Source: Clostridia bacterium (lineage in GTDB: Bacteria > Bacillota > Clostridia > Christensenellales > Aristaeellaceae). From it: DNA of 64,000 nt. Made by a program: the position numbers and the translations under genes. Where the stretch lies: assembly GCA_017527065.1 (NCBI GenBank), contig JAFXQO010000020.1, positions 1 through 64,000 of the forward strand. The letters run 5' to 3'. The notes under the pieces were generated by a model that worked only from the letters and a program-made list of their open reading frames with translations, was not told the DNA's origin and searched no databases. Shown here piece by piece: positions 39,299-50,859 of the stretch. Positions within the stretch are counted from its first letter, which is position 1; each line of letters begins with the position of its first letter.

Positions 39299-39940
39299 AT
39301 GACCGAGGAACAGAAAATCTTCAAAGGCGAATTGTTCAGCCCCGGCGCGCCCGAGCTGCGCGCGATCAAGCTCCGCAGCCACAACCTGAGCCAGGCCTAC
39401 AGCCAGGCCCGGGAGGACGAGACCGAGAAGCGCGCCGCCCTGGCTCAGGACATCCTGGCCGAGTTCGGCGAGGGCAGCTTCATGCAGGGCCCCATCTTCT
39501 TCCACTACGGCAGGCACACGCGCATCGGCAAGCGCGTGTTCATCAACTACAACTTCACCGTGCAGGACGACGCCCCCGTGACCATCGGCGACGACTGCAA
39601 CTTCGGCCCGAACTGCACCATCGTGACGCCGGTTCACCCCATGCTGCCGGACGAGCGCTTCCTGATGTACAACGAACACGGCGAGAAGAAGCACATGTGC
39701 TACGCCCGGCCCGTGGTGATCGGGCACGACTGCTGGTTCGGCGCGAACGTGGTGGTGTGCCCGGGGGTGACCATCGGCGACGGCTGCGTCATCGGCGCGG
39801 GCAGCGTGGTCACGCGGGACATTCCCTCCATGAGCTTCGCCGCGGGCGTGCCCTGCAAGGTGATCCGGCCCATCACGGCGGAGGACACCATGGCGAACAA
39901 GCCGGAGATTCTGGGGGACAATCGGGTGATTGAGAAGTAA
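39299..39940 (+). CDS. maltose/galactoside O-acetyltransferase-like enzyme
   Basis: This 213-residue left-handed beta-helix acyltransferase has hexapeptide turns such as VTIGDDCNFGPNCTI and VTIGDGCVIGAGSVVTRDIP. The active-site region is NYNFTVQDDAPVTIGD with the catalytic histidine in TPVHPM. FAAGVPCKVIRPI is the standard C-terminus of maltose/galactoside acetyltransferases, which acetylate sugars with acetyl-CoA. The N-terminus (about 1-45) is unusual: it lacks the common EKMLAGELY opening and has a helical SQAYSQAREDETEKRAAL segment. A GGCGGGAAGG site precedes the ATG. It ends 46 bases before the leucine-rich-repeat gene. Confidence 0.88.
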   Translation: MTEEQKIFKGELFSPGAPELRAIKLRSHNLSQAYSQAREDETEKRAALAQDILAEFGEGSFMQGPIFFHYGRHTRIGKRVFINYNFTVQDDAPVTIGDDCNFGPNCTIVTPVHPMLPDERFLMYNEHGEKKHMCYARPVVIGHDCWFGANVVVCPGVTIGDGCVIGAGSVVTRDIPSMSFAAGVPCKVIRPITAEDTMANKPEILGDNRVIEK

Positions 39941-39986
39941 GGAGAAGGTCAACGGAGCCGCGATAGCGCGAACGGAGGAATCTGGG

Positions 39987-41870
39987 ATGAAGAAGACTAT
40001 TTGGATTGCTTTTGTGCTCGCGCTGGTCGCGGCGGTTTTTTCAGCATCGGCGTATGCGGAGACGAAGAGCGGATATTGCGGCGGCGAGGGGGATGGAACA
40101 AATCTCACATGGACGCTGGATGATGAGGGCGTGCTGACGATCGAGGGACTGGGGCGGATGGCTGATTATTATTCTATATATTCATCTGGAAATGCGTATT
40201 CGTCAGCCCCATGGGGTGCGGACATTCAGCAAGTGATCCTGAAAAATGGCGTAACAAGCATTGGTAACATTGCTTTCTATGGCTGTTTTGATCTTAAAAG
40301 TGTCTCCATCCCGGAAAGCATAACCAGTATCGGTAACTTTGCTTTTGAAGCTTGTTCCAGCCTCACGAGTATCACCATCCCGGACGGCGTGACCACCATC
40401 GGCAGATATGCTTTTTCTGGCTGCTCCAGCCTCACGAGTATCACCATTCCGAATAGTGTGACAAGCATTGGCGGGGGTGCTTTCCATGATTGCTCCAGTC
40501 TCACAAGCATTACCATCCCGAATGAGCTCCCAACCATCGAGTACGAAACTTTCCGCAAGTGTTCCAGTCTCAAAAGTATTACTATCCCAGAAAGTGTAAC
40601 TAGTATTGGCTGGCGTGCCTTCTCTCAATGCACCAGTCTTACGAGCGTCTCCATTCCAGACAGCGTTATAACTATCGAGTGGGGTGCTTTTTCAGGTTGC
40701 TCCAGCCTTTCAAGTATATCTATTCCAAGCAGTGTAACAAGCATTGGTCAAGATACTTTTTACTACTGTTCCAGCCTTATAAGCATCACCATCCCAGAGG
40801 GCGTAACAAGCATCGGAGACAGTGCTTTCGGGTGCTGCTCAGGACTAACTAACTTCACGATTCCAGATAGCGTAACCAGCATCGGTGAATGGGCTTTCAT
40901 TGAATGTTCCAATATCACAGGTATCTCTATACCTGAAACCGTGACAAGCATAGGCAAATGTGCATTTATTGACTGTAATAAACTTAAAAATGTAATAATA
41001 CCGAATCGCACAATCTCTCTGGGCGATGCAGTCTTCCCCTCATGCGCCACCATCTACTGCTACTTCGAATCCGATGTCGATTATTGGGCTGCCGAACATG
41101 GTTGCCCTGTGGTCTACCTCGACGACTTCGACATCAGCACTCTTTGCACCGTCGACCTGCCGGATGATTTCGAACTCCCATGCGGTGAGACCCGTACTAT
41201 CACCGCCAGTGTATTCCCCACACGTGAGAACCTCACCATCACTTGGGTCAGTTCTAATCCTGCCATCGTCTCTGTGGATGAAAACGGCGTCATCAACGCA
41301 TTAACTCCTGGCACGGCAGTCATCACCGCAACAGTGAGTGGCGTATCTGCTAGTGTCACTGTGACGGTGTATCTTGAGGTTCAGCCCATCGAGCCTCAAT
41401 CCTTTGACTTGAACGAAACGGAAATATGGCTGCTTGCAAGAAACGACATTCAGTTATCTGTTACTTCCGTCACTCCCGTAGACGCTGACATGAATCTGAC
41501 ATGGACGAGTTCCAACACGACCGTCGCCACGGTGAGCGAAACCGGCTATGTACACACCATCAAGCCCGGCGAAGCCACCATCACCGCCACCAGCGCTAAT
41601 GGTATCGCACGCGAATGCCTTGTTCATTCCTGCTATTCCGTCTCCGCCGTCGCCTTCGCGGAGGATGACGTCCAGATAGCCGTCGGCCTCCCGCGTCAGC
41701 TCACCGTGAACGTGACCATGAACACGCAGAGCTGTGTCAATCATTTCGTGATCTTCACGTCCAGCGACGAGACAGTGGCGACGGTAAACGAGCGTGGCCT
41801 TGTTACCCCGATCTCTCCGGGCACGGCGCAAATACAGCAACGCCCACGAATGGCAAGGCTAACTCGGTGA
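39987..41870 (+). CDS. exported BspA-type leucine-rich-repeat and Big_2 protein, frameshifted
   Basis: A signal peptide (KKTIWIAFVLALVAAVFSASAYA) leads into a GYCG...WTLDDEGVLTI cap. About twelve BspA-type (LRR_5) repeats of 23 residues follow, with consensus LTSITIPxSVTSIGxxAFxxCSS (residues 83 to about 350). Then come three Big_2 domains containing WVSSNPAIVSVDENGVI, WTSSNTTVATVSETG and FTSSDETVATVNERG. The third is interrupted: after SPGTAQI (about 41832) the frame runs into unrelated residues and stops at 41870. The native continuation lies in another frame. Such proteins act in adhesion or surface binding. The AT-rich repeats differ from the GC-rich neighbours. Confidence 0.85.
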   Translation: MKKTIWIAFVLALVAAVFSASAYAETKSGYCGGEGDGTNLTWTLDDEGVLTIEGLGRMADYYSIYSSGNAYSSAPWGADIQQVILKNGVTSIGNIAFYGCFDLKSVSIPESITSIGNFAFEACSSLTSITIPDGVTTIGRYAFSGCSSLTSITIPNSVTSIGGGAFHDCSSLTSITIPNELPTIEYETFRKCSSLKSITIPESVTSIGWRAFSQCTSLTSVSIPDSVITIEWGAFSGCSSLSSISIPSSVTSIGQDTFYYCSSLISITIPEGVTSIGDSAFGCCSGLTNFTIPDSVTSIGEWAFIECSNITGISIPETVTSIGKCAFIDCNKLKNVIIPNRTISLGDAVFPSCATIYCYFESDVDYWAAEHGCPVVYLDDFDISTLCTVDLPDDFELPCGETRTITASVFPTRENLTITWVSSNPAIVSVDENGVINALTPGTAVITATVSGVSASVTVTVYLEVQPIEPQSFDLNETEIWLLARNDIQLSVTSVTPVDADMNLTWTSSNTTVATVSETGYVHTIKPGEATITATSANGIARECLVHSCYSVSAVAFAEDDVQIAVGLPRQLTVNVTMNTQSCVNHFVIFTSSDETVATVNERGLVTPISPGTAQIQQRPRMARLTR

Positions 41871-42112
41871 TCTGTTCCGTGACCGTTGCGGACGAGGCGG
41901 CGATCATACGACTGCCCGCCGACATAACCCGCATCGAATCCGAAGCCTTCGCCGACCTCCCTCACCCCGTTGTGATTGTCATCCCCACCTCCGCCGACAT
42001 CGACATCGCCGACGACGCCTTCGCGGGCAGCACCGTCACCATCGAATGTCCCGCCGGCAGCCCCGTCGAGGCCTGGGCCCGGGCGAAGGGCATCCCCACG
42101 GTGAATCCGTAG
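41832..42112 (+). pseudogene. out-of-frame C-terminal part of the leucine-rich-repeat protein
   Basis: Reading one base back from about 41832 restores the third Big_2 domain (TATPTNGKANSVICSVTVADEA). A final repeat-like cap follows (IIRLPADITRIESEAFADLP, AFAGSTVTIECPAGSPVEAWARAKG), which matches the closing pattern of BspA-type proteins. The shift fits loss of a single base within GCGCAAATACAGC; no slippery heptamer for programmed frameshifting is present. Disruption or a sequencing error is therefore more likely than recoding. Confidence 0.75.
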
Positions 42113-42137
42113 GGCGACGCCGCTGATTCCAGACAAA

Positions 42138-42173
42138 ACAAAACGCTCGCACCGCAACGGTGTGAGCGTTTTT
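42138..42173. terminator. terminator between the LRR gene and tRNA-Val
   Basis: AACGCTCGCACC (42142-42153) pairs with GGTGTGAGCGTT (42159-42170) with one wobble. TTTTT follows on the plus strand and TTTTGTTTTG on the minus, so it serves both the surface-protein gene and the convergent tRNA. Confidence 0.8.
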
Positions 42174-42176
42174 GAG

Positions 42177-42250
42177 TGGGATTAGTAGGACTTGAACCTA
42201 TGACCTCCACGATGTCAACGTGGCGCTCTAACCAGCTGAGCTATAATCCC
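42177..42250 (-). tRNA. tRNA-Val (anticodon GAC)
   Basis: The minus strand reads as a complete cloverleaf: acceptor GGGATTA with TAATCCC, D-arm GCTCAGCTGGTTAGAGC, anticodon stem CCACG/CGTGG with loop TTGACAT (anticodon GAC), T-arm with GGTTCAAGTCC, and discriminator A. CCA is not encoded. It reads GUC and, by wobble, GUU. Confidence 0.95.
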
Positions 42251-42322
42251 TTACAACGTTTATGGATTATAGCACAGCTTTCCTTTTCTGTCAACCGTCA
42301 ATTTTCGTAAAGTTGCGCCGCC

Positions 42323-44113
42323 TCAGCCGAAGGTGCGCAGGGGATTGAAGCTGAAGGTCAGCTTGCCGTTGGAAAGGGGCCTTTCGGTCGTCAGGGTGAG
42401 GCGGTAGAGCGTCTCGCCCCACAGCTCGCGCATCGGCCCTTCCGGCACGGAAAACGGCTCCGCCCGCGCCTCCAGCCCCTTCTCCCAGCGCATCCTGACC
42501 GGGCCCAGCTGCGCCCAGCCCTGGCCCAGCGACGGCTCCACGGGCGTCATGAAGCAGAATTCGATGTCCCTGGGGGAAGTCAGCTCGAACAGCTCCATCA
42601 GCTGGACCACCCCCGCGTCGCGCTCGAAAAGCAGCGTCCGCTGCCAGGCGCGGGCCCCCGCCTTCGGGGGATACGCCGCCGCCAGGTCCATGGAGAGCAT
42701 GGCGTAGTCCTCCTCCAGCCGGCAGGTCACGTCCCGCGCGCCGAAGGACGAGCCCAGGCTCTGGCCCTGCCCGTCGATCACAGGCAGATTGTGGAACATC
42801 GTGTCCTCCAGGAACCCCGCGTCCACCAGCACCGGCTCGCCCCCGCAGAACAGCACGAAGTCGCCCGCGTCCGGATGGGAGCCGATCACGCCGTTGTTCC
42901 CGCCGTGGGCCGCCAGCGCCAGACCCCGCTGGGCATCCTCCTCGCCCCGGGCCACCATCATCTGGGCGACGTTGAAAAAGCCCTGCCGCCGGAAGGGCGC
43001 CCGGCCGATCTCCCGGTCCATCACGGGCCCGTTGAACAGGTCGGCCGCCGCGTGCAAAAGCCACTGCTCCCGCGGCGGCTGCGCCTCCCGGGCGCGGCGC
43101 AGAAACACGCCCAGTTCGCACAGGGCGTCGTCGCCGATGTAGTCGCCCAGGCGGAACAGCTGCGCGCCGTCCAGCGGCGGGCGCATGGAGTGGCGGCCGG
43201 GGTTGACGAACCAGTCCTTCGCCACGTGGCAGAACACCGGGAAGTGGCACAGGAGCTGGATCTGCTTCTCCCGGCGCACGTCCACCCGCCCGCGGCTCAC
43301 CGAGAGCACCATCATCACCATGTCCATCGCCGGCTCGGCGACCGCGCCCCAGTCGTCCAGCCCGCCGGGCACGCTGCCGTCCCCCGGCATGGCCGAAATC
43401 AGCCGGTCGAACAGGGTCCAGGCCTTGCGCATGCACTGCCAGCGCTGCCGGTCGTTGCGCTCGAAGGTGAGGAAGGCCATCGCGCAGCCGGCCAGGCAGC
43501 GCAGGGCGTCGCCCTTGGGGCCGCACATCCAGGCCATGTCGTTGAGGCTCAGGAAGGGCCGCGTGACGCGCCGGTCGATCTCCCGCTCGATGCGCTCGAA
43601 CAGCTGCGGCGACACCGCGTCCAGCCGGGCGGATACCATCTGCGCGGCCAGCGCCAGGTCGGCGGCGGTCTCGGCGGCGGCGGCGTCCACCCGGTGGCTG
43701 TAGGGATCGGGCAGGGGCAGGCCCTTGCGGCCCAGGGAGAGGGGGTTGTTCTGGGGCAGGAGCCAGCTGGACTCCTCGCAGATGGCCCAAACCACGTCCG
43801 CCAGCTTCATGTCGTAGCGCCCGTCCGGCGCGACGCAGCTGCCCAGAACCAGGTCGCGCAGCATATCGCGGCGCACGCGGCGGCTGGCCTCGTAGTCGGC
43901 CGCCACGCCGGCGCGGCTGAAGCTGATGAAGCTCGACGCGGACAGCGGGGGCACGTCCTTTTGAAGCCATTGATCCGCGCGGCCGGTCAGCTTCTGGCGC
44001 ACGTCGCCGGGCAGGCCGTCCCACGCGGCGCGCTCCTCGGCCGGCATGGCCATGAGAAATTCATCCGCGCCCTGCAGCTCGAAGAGCAGCGCGTCCAGGT
44101 ACTGTTCCAGCAT
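42323..44113 (-). CDS. heparinase II/III-like polysaccharide lyase
   Basis: This 596-residue protein has an alpha/alpha-toroid N-terminal half with helical sections rich in Trp and Arg. A beta-sandwich C-terminal half contains HGGNNGVIGSHPDAGDFVLFCGGEPVLVDAG (split here as family motifs around SHPDAGDF), the hallmark of heparinase II/III-type lyases. These cleave uronic-acid polysaccharides by beta-elimination. No signal peptide is visible, so it probably acts on imported oligosaccharides. The gene follows the Gfo/Idh oxidoreductase by 37 bases on the same strand, with its own GGGGAGAG site, and is likely in the same transcript. Confidence 0.82.
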   Translation of the reverse strand: MLEQYLDALLFELQGADEFLMAMPAEERAAWDGLPGDVRQKLTGRADQWLQKDVPPLSASSFISFSRAGVAADYEASRRVRRDMLRDLVLGSCVAPDGRYDMKLADVVWAICEESSWLLPQNNPLSLGRKGLPLPDPYSHRVDAAAAETAADLALAAQMVSARLDAVSPQLFERIEREIDRRVTRPFLSLNDMAWMCGPKGDALRCLAGCAMAFLTFERNDRQRWQCMRKAWTLFDRLISAMPGDGSVPGGLDDWGAVAEPAMDMVMMVLSVSRGRVDVRREKQIQLLCHFPVFCHVAKDWFVNPGRHSMRPPLDGAQLFRLGDYIGDDALCELGVFLRRAREAQPPREQWLLHAAADLFNGPVMDREIGRAPFRRQGFFNVAQMMVARGEEDAQRGLALAAHGGNNGVIGSHPDAGDFVLFCGGEPVLVDAGFLEDTMFHNLPVIDGQGQSLGSSFGARDVTCRLEEDYAMLSMDLAAAYPPKAGARAWQRTLLFERDAGVVQLMELFELTSPRDIEFCFMTPVEPSLGQGWAQLGPVRMRWEKGLEARAEPFSVPEGPMRELWGETLYRLTLTTERPLSNGKLTFSFNPLRTFG

Positions 44114-44150
44114 GCCGTCTCTCCCCTTTGTTCCGCCTTGTTCCGCCGCC

Positions 44151-45278
44151 TCAGTCCACCGTCACCCAGGCGTGCTCCTTCGCCGAGCGCGCCATGCAGT
44201 CCATGAGCTTTTGCAGCCGCGCGCCTTCCTCCAGCGACGGGGAGGGCGCCTTGTCGTTGGCCACGCAGTCGAGGAAGCTGTAATAGCAGTGCATGTGGGC
44301 GCGCTCCCAGCCGACGGCGTTTTTCGAGGGCAGGAACGAGCCTCCCGGCGCGGGGTATCGCCCCAGGCACTCGACGCGCGTGTAGCCCCTCAGGCCGCCC
44401 AGGTCCACCTCGGGCTGCGTGTTGTCGTAAAACTCCAGCCAGCCGGGGTCCTTCAGGTTCCAGCGGATGGCGCCCTTCGTCCCGGTGATTTCCAGGAACA
44501 TCTCGTCCGCCGTGCCGGCGGTGATCTTGCTGGCCTCCACCGTGCCCAGCGCGCCGTTTTTCAGCCGCAGCAGCATCAGCGCGTGATCCTCGGTCACGTC
44601 CCGGCGCACGCCGCCCTCCCGGGCCGGCCGCTCGGGATAGAGCGTGTGCTCGGCGCAGAGCGCTTCCATGGGCTCCTCGCCGATCAGCCAGGTGACCAGG
44701 TCCAGCGCGTGGGAGCCCAGGTCGAGCAGCACGCCGCCGCCCGCGCCCTGTTTCCAGCCCATGGGCTTGTCCGGGTCGATGGAGCCGGAATGCAGGTAGC
44801 GGCAGGTGAAGGTGAGGATCTCGCCCAGCCGGCCCTCCGCGACGATCTCTTTCGCCCGCATGGTGGCGGTGAAGAAGCGGTTGTGCAGCGCCAGCTGCGC
44901 CTTGCCCTTCGCGCCACGGGCGGCGGCCAGGATGCGTTCGGCGGAGGGATAGTCCACCGTGAGGGGCTTGTCGATGTAGAGGTGCTTGCCGGCCTTCAGC
45001 GCGTCGACGGCCATGGCCTCGTGCTGGTCGTTGGGCGTGCACACGCTCACCACGTCGATATCCGGGTCGGCGAGGAGGTCGCGGTAGTCGCCGGTGGCGT
45101 AGGAAAAGCCCAGGTCGTCCCGCGCCTTTTCGGCCTTTGAAACGGTGCGCGAGCAAACGCCCACCAGCCTCGCCCTGAAATTCGCTCCCTGATAGAACAG
45201 CGGCAGGGAACGGACGGCCAGCGCGTGCGTGCGGCCCATGAAACCCCAGCCGATGATGCCGATGCCGATGGTTTTCAT
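44151..45278 (-). CDS. Gfo/Idh/MocA family NAD(P)-dependent oxidoreductase
   Basis: This 375-residue protein has an N-terminal Rossmann fold (IGIIGWGFMGRTHA, about 6-19), the conserved KP dyad in DKPLTVD (about 96-102), and a substrate half with LLDLGSHALDLVTWLIGE, where the histidine is catalytic. Family members oxidise, reduce or epimerise sugar carbons. Its place between a heparinase-like lyase and a beta-galactosidase suggests processing of sugars released from the same glycan. The start follows AAAGGAG and is served by a divergent promoter. Confidence 0.93.
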   Translation of the reverse strand: MKTIGIGIIGWGFMGRTHALAVRSLPLFYQGANFRARLVGVCSRTVSKAEKARDDLGFSYATGDYRDLLADPDIDVVSVCTPNDQHEAMAVDALKAGKHLYIDKPLTVDYPSAERILAAARGAKGKAQLALHNRFFTATMRAKEIVAEGRLGEILTFTCRYLHSGSIDPDKPMGWKQGAGGGVLLDLGSHALDLVTWLIGEEPMEALCAEHTLYPERPAREGGVRRDVTEDHALMLLRLKNGALGTVEASKITAGTADEMFLEITGTKGAIRWNLKDPGWLEFYDNTQPEVDLGGLRGYTRVECLGRYPAPGGSFLPSKNAVGWERAHMHCYYSFLDCVANDKAPSPSLEEGARLQKLMDCMARSAKEHAWVTVD

Positions 45279-45322
45279 CCTTCAAAACTCCTTTGCGCGA
45301 AAGAGTATGTTTCTTTATCCCT

Positions 45323-45351
45323 ATTTTATCTTTTCCCGCCGCGAAAGTCAA
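45323..45351 (-). promoter_or_regulatory. divergent promoter, minus side (Gfo/Idh and lyase)
   Basis: On the minus strand: TTGACT (45351-45346), a 17-base spacer and TAAAAT (45328-45323). Confidence 0.6.
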
Positions 45352-45370
45352 CTCGCCCGCCGTGTTTCTA

Positions 45371-48609
<3,239 letters not shown>

Positions 48610-48639
48610 AGCCAACCCGAGGAAAGGAAGTTTACGATT

Positions 48640-49320
48640 ATGCCGAAACCCTCTGAAATCGCCCGCATGCTGGATCACTCCATGCTCCAGCCCTGGCTGA
48701 CCGAGGCAGACATCCGCAAGGGCTGCGCGGTCGCCATCAAATACCACACCGCCGCCGTGTGCGCCCGTCCCTGCGACATGAAGCTGGTGTCGGCGCTGCT
48801 CAAGGGCACGGACATCGCCCCCTGCACGGTCATCGGCTTCCCCCACGGCACCCACCTGACGGCCGTGAAGGTCTACGAGGCGGAGCAGGCCCTGCTGGAC
48901 GGCTGCGCCGAGCTGGACATGGTCATCAACATCGGCCGCCTGAAGGCCGGCGACGACGCCTATGTGGAAAACGACATCCACGCCGTGGCCGAGGCCGCCC
49001 ACCGCGGCGGCGCGATCCTCAAAGTCATCATCGAGACCTGCTGCCTCACGGACGAGGAGAAGGTGCGCGCCTGCCAGCTGGCCGAGAAGGCCGGAGCGGA
49101 CTTCGTGAAGACCTCCACCGGCTACGGCGCCCACGGCGCGACGCCGGAGGACGTGGCCCTGATGCGCTCGGCCGTATCCGAAAAGGTGAAGGTGAAGGCC
49201 GCCGGCGGCATGCGCAATCTGGACGCCATACTGGCCGTGCGCGCGGCCGGCGCGGACCGCTGCGGCGTGAGCGCCACCGAGGCCATCATGAAAGAGGCTG
49301 AAGAAAGGCTGGCTGAATAA
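48640..49320 (+). CDS. deoC: deoxyribose-phosphate aldolase
   Basis: This 226-residue class I aldolase splits 2-deoxyribose-5-phosphate into glyceraldehyde-3-phosphate and acetaldehyde. The Schiff-base lysine is K157 in FVKTSTGYGAHGAT, and the second catalytic lysine is K186 in VKAAGGMRN. The phosphate loop and ELDMVINIG also match. Length is normal. Co-location downstream of the beta-galactosidase is unusual, since deoC normally sits with nucleoside-catabolism genes. A related short-chain sugar-phosphate aldol cleavage in the glycan pathway is conceivable, but the residues are those of ordinary DeoC. The gene ends at a very strong hairpin. Confidence 0.95.
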   Translation: MPKPSEIARMLDHSMLQPWLTEADIRKGCAVAIKYHTAAVCARPCDMKLVSALLKGTDIAPCTVIGFPHGTHLTAVKVYEAEQALLDGCAELDMVINIGRLKAGDDAYVENDIHAVAEAAHRGGAILKVIIETCCLTDEEKVRACQLAEKAGADFVKTSTGYGAHGATPEDVALMRSAVSEKVKVKAAGGMRNLDAILAVRAAGADRCGVSATEAIMKEAEERLAE

Positions 49321-49339
49321 CGGCCCATCGACGACAAAC

Positions 49340-49377
49340 GGGGCTGTTTCAAAACGCACGCGTTTTGAAACAGCCCC
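49340..49377. terminator. perfect 17-base hairpin between deoC and the methyltransferase
   Basis: GGGGCTGTTTCAAAACG (49340-49356) and its exact complement (49361-49377) surround the loop CACG. Convergent genes end on either side, so it probably stops transcription in both directions. Confidence 0.8.
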
Positions 49378-49389
49378 ATTCTTTCCCTC

Positions 49390-50148
49390 TCACCGCGCCT
49401 CTTTCAGCGCGCGAACGGCCATAAAGGTCGGTATCCGCCGCTCGAAAAGCGCGCCCTGGCTGTTGGTGTCCTGGTAGAGGTCGGTCAGCCGGAAGCCCGC
49501 GCGGAGCAGGCCGCCCAGCTGCTCGTCCAGCGTATGGGAAAACTGCACGCCGGCGTCCGAGTCCTGCAAGAGCTTCATCTGATCCGCGTTCTTCAGCGGA
49601 TTGAAGGGCAGATACCCGATGATGTGGGTCTCGTCCTGTTCATCCACCACGTAGTTGATTTCCAGGTCGAACCCGGCCAGCAGCGCGCCGCCCGGCTTCA
49701 AAACGCGGAAGCACTCCCGCCACACGGGCTCGACCTCCTGGATATAGCAGTTGGAGACGGGATGGAAGATCAGGTCGAAGCAGGCGTCTTCAAAGGGCAG
49801 CGGTTTGGTCATGTCCGCCCGGACGATGTCGATGGCGTAGCCCTCCCGCTCCGCCACGAGCCGCTCGCTTTCCAGCTGCTTTTTTGAGTAATCCAGCACC
49901 GTGCAGTCGGCCCCCAGCGCCGCGAAGATGGGCATCTGCTGCCCGCCGCCGCTGGCCAGGCCCAGGAGCTTTTTGCCCTTCAAATCGCCGAACCAGGCGT
50001 GGGGCACCGGCCTGACGGGCGTCAGCACCACGTCCCACTGCCCCTGCGCCGCCCGGACGTAGGTCTCGTGGTCGATGGGGACGCCCCATTCCCAGCCCCC
50101 TTCGATCCAGCGGTCGATGGTATCGGCGTTGATATCCTGATAATTCAT
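49390..50148 (-). CDS. SAM-dependent class I methyltransferase
   Basis: This 252-residue protein has the Rossmann methyltransferase fold. Motif I is LLGLASGGGQQMPIFAALG (about 61-79), followed by the acidic residue in CTVLDYSKKQLE, motif II-like IVRADMTKPLPFEDACFDLIFHPVS, and CFRVLKPGG. The N-terminus NYQDINADTIDRWIEGGWEWG is shared by a group of small-molecule methyltransferases annotated only by fold. The acceptor is unknown. AAGGAGAGG precedes the start. It lies 36 bases after the C39-like gene on the same strand and is probably co-transcribed. Confidence 0.9.
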   Translation of the reverse strand: MNYQDINADTIDRWIEGGWEWGVPIDHETYVRAAQGQWDVVLTPVRPVPHAWFGDLKGKKLLGLASGGGQQMPIFAALGADCTVLDYSKKQLESERLVAEREGYAIDIVRADMTKPLPFEDACFDLIFHPVSNCYIQEVEPVWRECFRVLKPGGALLAGFDLEINYVVDEQDETHIIGYLPFNPLKNADQMKLLQDSDAGVQFSHTLDEQLGGLLRAGFRLTDLYQDTNSQGALFERRIPTFMAVRALKEAR

Positions 50149-50184
50149 GGTCGATCCTCTCCTTCGTGATGCGCCGCTCTTCCC

Positions 50185-50841
50185 TCAGCCCTGCGGCGCG
50201 GTCTTGTGCAGCAGGTTGAAGTCCTTCGGAAGGTCCGCGTCCACCCAGAAAAGCGCCCAGCTCTCGCCGTAGCCCACCACATCGCCGGCGGCGTTGCGGA
50301 TGGGATAGCTGATCTCCGAGCCCGGCACGACCTCGCGCACGTGGTCGCGCACCTTCTCGGCCACGCTCTCGGCCACGGAGTCCATGGCCAGCAGCTCGCG
50401 CCGCCCGTCCCGCTCCCGGGCGGCCAGCAGAGCCACGATGTGGCCCGGACGCAGGTTGCAAAGGGCCGCGTTGCCCGCCGCCATGTGCCGCCAGAGAAGT
50501 TCATGGTCGTTCAGCAGGCCGTCGCCGTCGTAGCGGAAGCCGCAGCGGGCCGCGTAGCCGCAGGCCGTCATGCCGCCCAGCATGGAGGGGCGGTCGGTGC
50601 CGTCGTCGCCGCGGCCGCCCACGGCGACGGAGACCTCCGCCACATCGTCCGGCTCCAGCCGGACGCCGTGCATCCATTCCACGGCGTGGACCAGGGCGAA
50701 GACGCCGCAGCCCGCGTCCGTGAGGGTGCTGCCGTTGTGTTCGTATTCATAGAGATGCGTCCAGTCGGGGCTTTTCTGGTTGCAGAAGCGCAGCCTGCGG
50801 CCAAGGCAGGTCATTTCCCGCGTTTTTCCGGTCAGTTCCAT
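50185..50841 (-). CDS. C39-like cysteine-peptidase-fold protein
   Basis: This 218-residue soluble protein has NQKSPDWTHLYEY, then STLTDAGCGVFALVHAVEWMHG (catalytic-type C45), and further on a His in RPGHIVALLAA followed by an Asp in LLAMDS. That Gln...Cys...His...Asp order is the C39/papain-like pattern. No export signal is seen, so an intracellular or non-peptidase role is possible. It shares direction with the methyltransferase downstream and the CDF transporter upstream, with short gaps. Confidence 0.6.
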   Translation of the reverse strand: MELTGKTREMTCLGRRLRFCNQKSPDWTHLYEYEHNGSTLTDAGCGVFALVHAVEWMHGVRLEPDDVAEVSVAVGGRGDDGTDRPSMLGGMTACGYAARCGFRYDGDGLLNDHELLWRHMAAGNAALCNLRPGHIVALLAARERDGRRELLAMDSVAESVAEKVRDHVREVVPGSEISYPIRNAAGDVVGYGESWALFWVDADLPKDFNLLHKTAPQG

Positions 50842-50859
50842 CGGTATTTCTCCTTTTCT

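Noticed and set aside
40233-41043. Regular repeats considered as a CRISPR array
   Set aside because: The 69-base units are translated LRR repeats in one open frame, without unique spacers.
41826-41845. Programmed ribosomal frameshift
   Set aside because: No X_XXY_YYZ heptamer and no downstream pseudoknot seen. A lost base is simpler.
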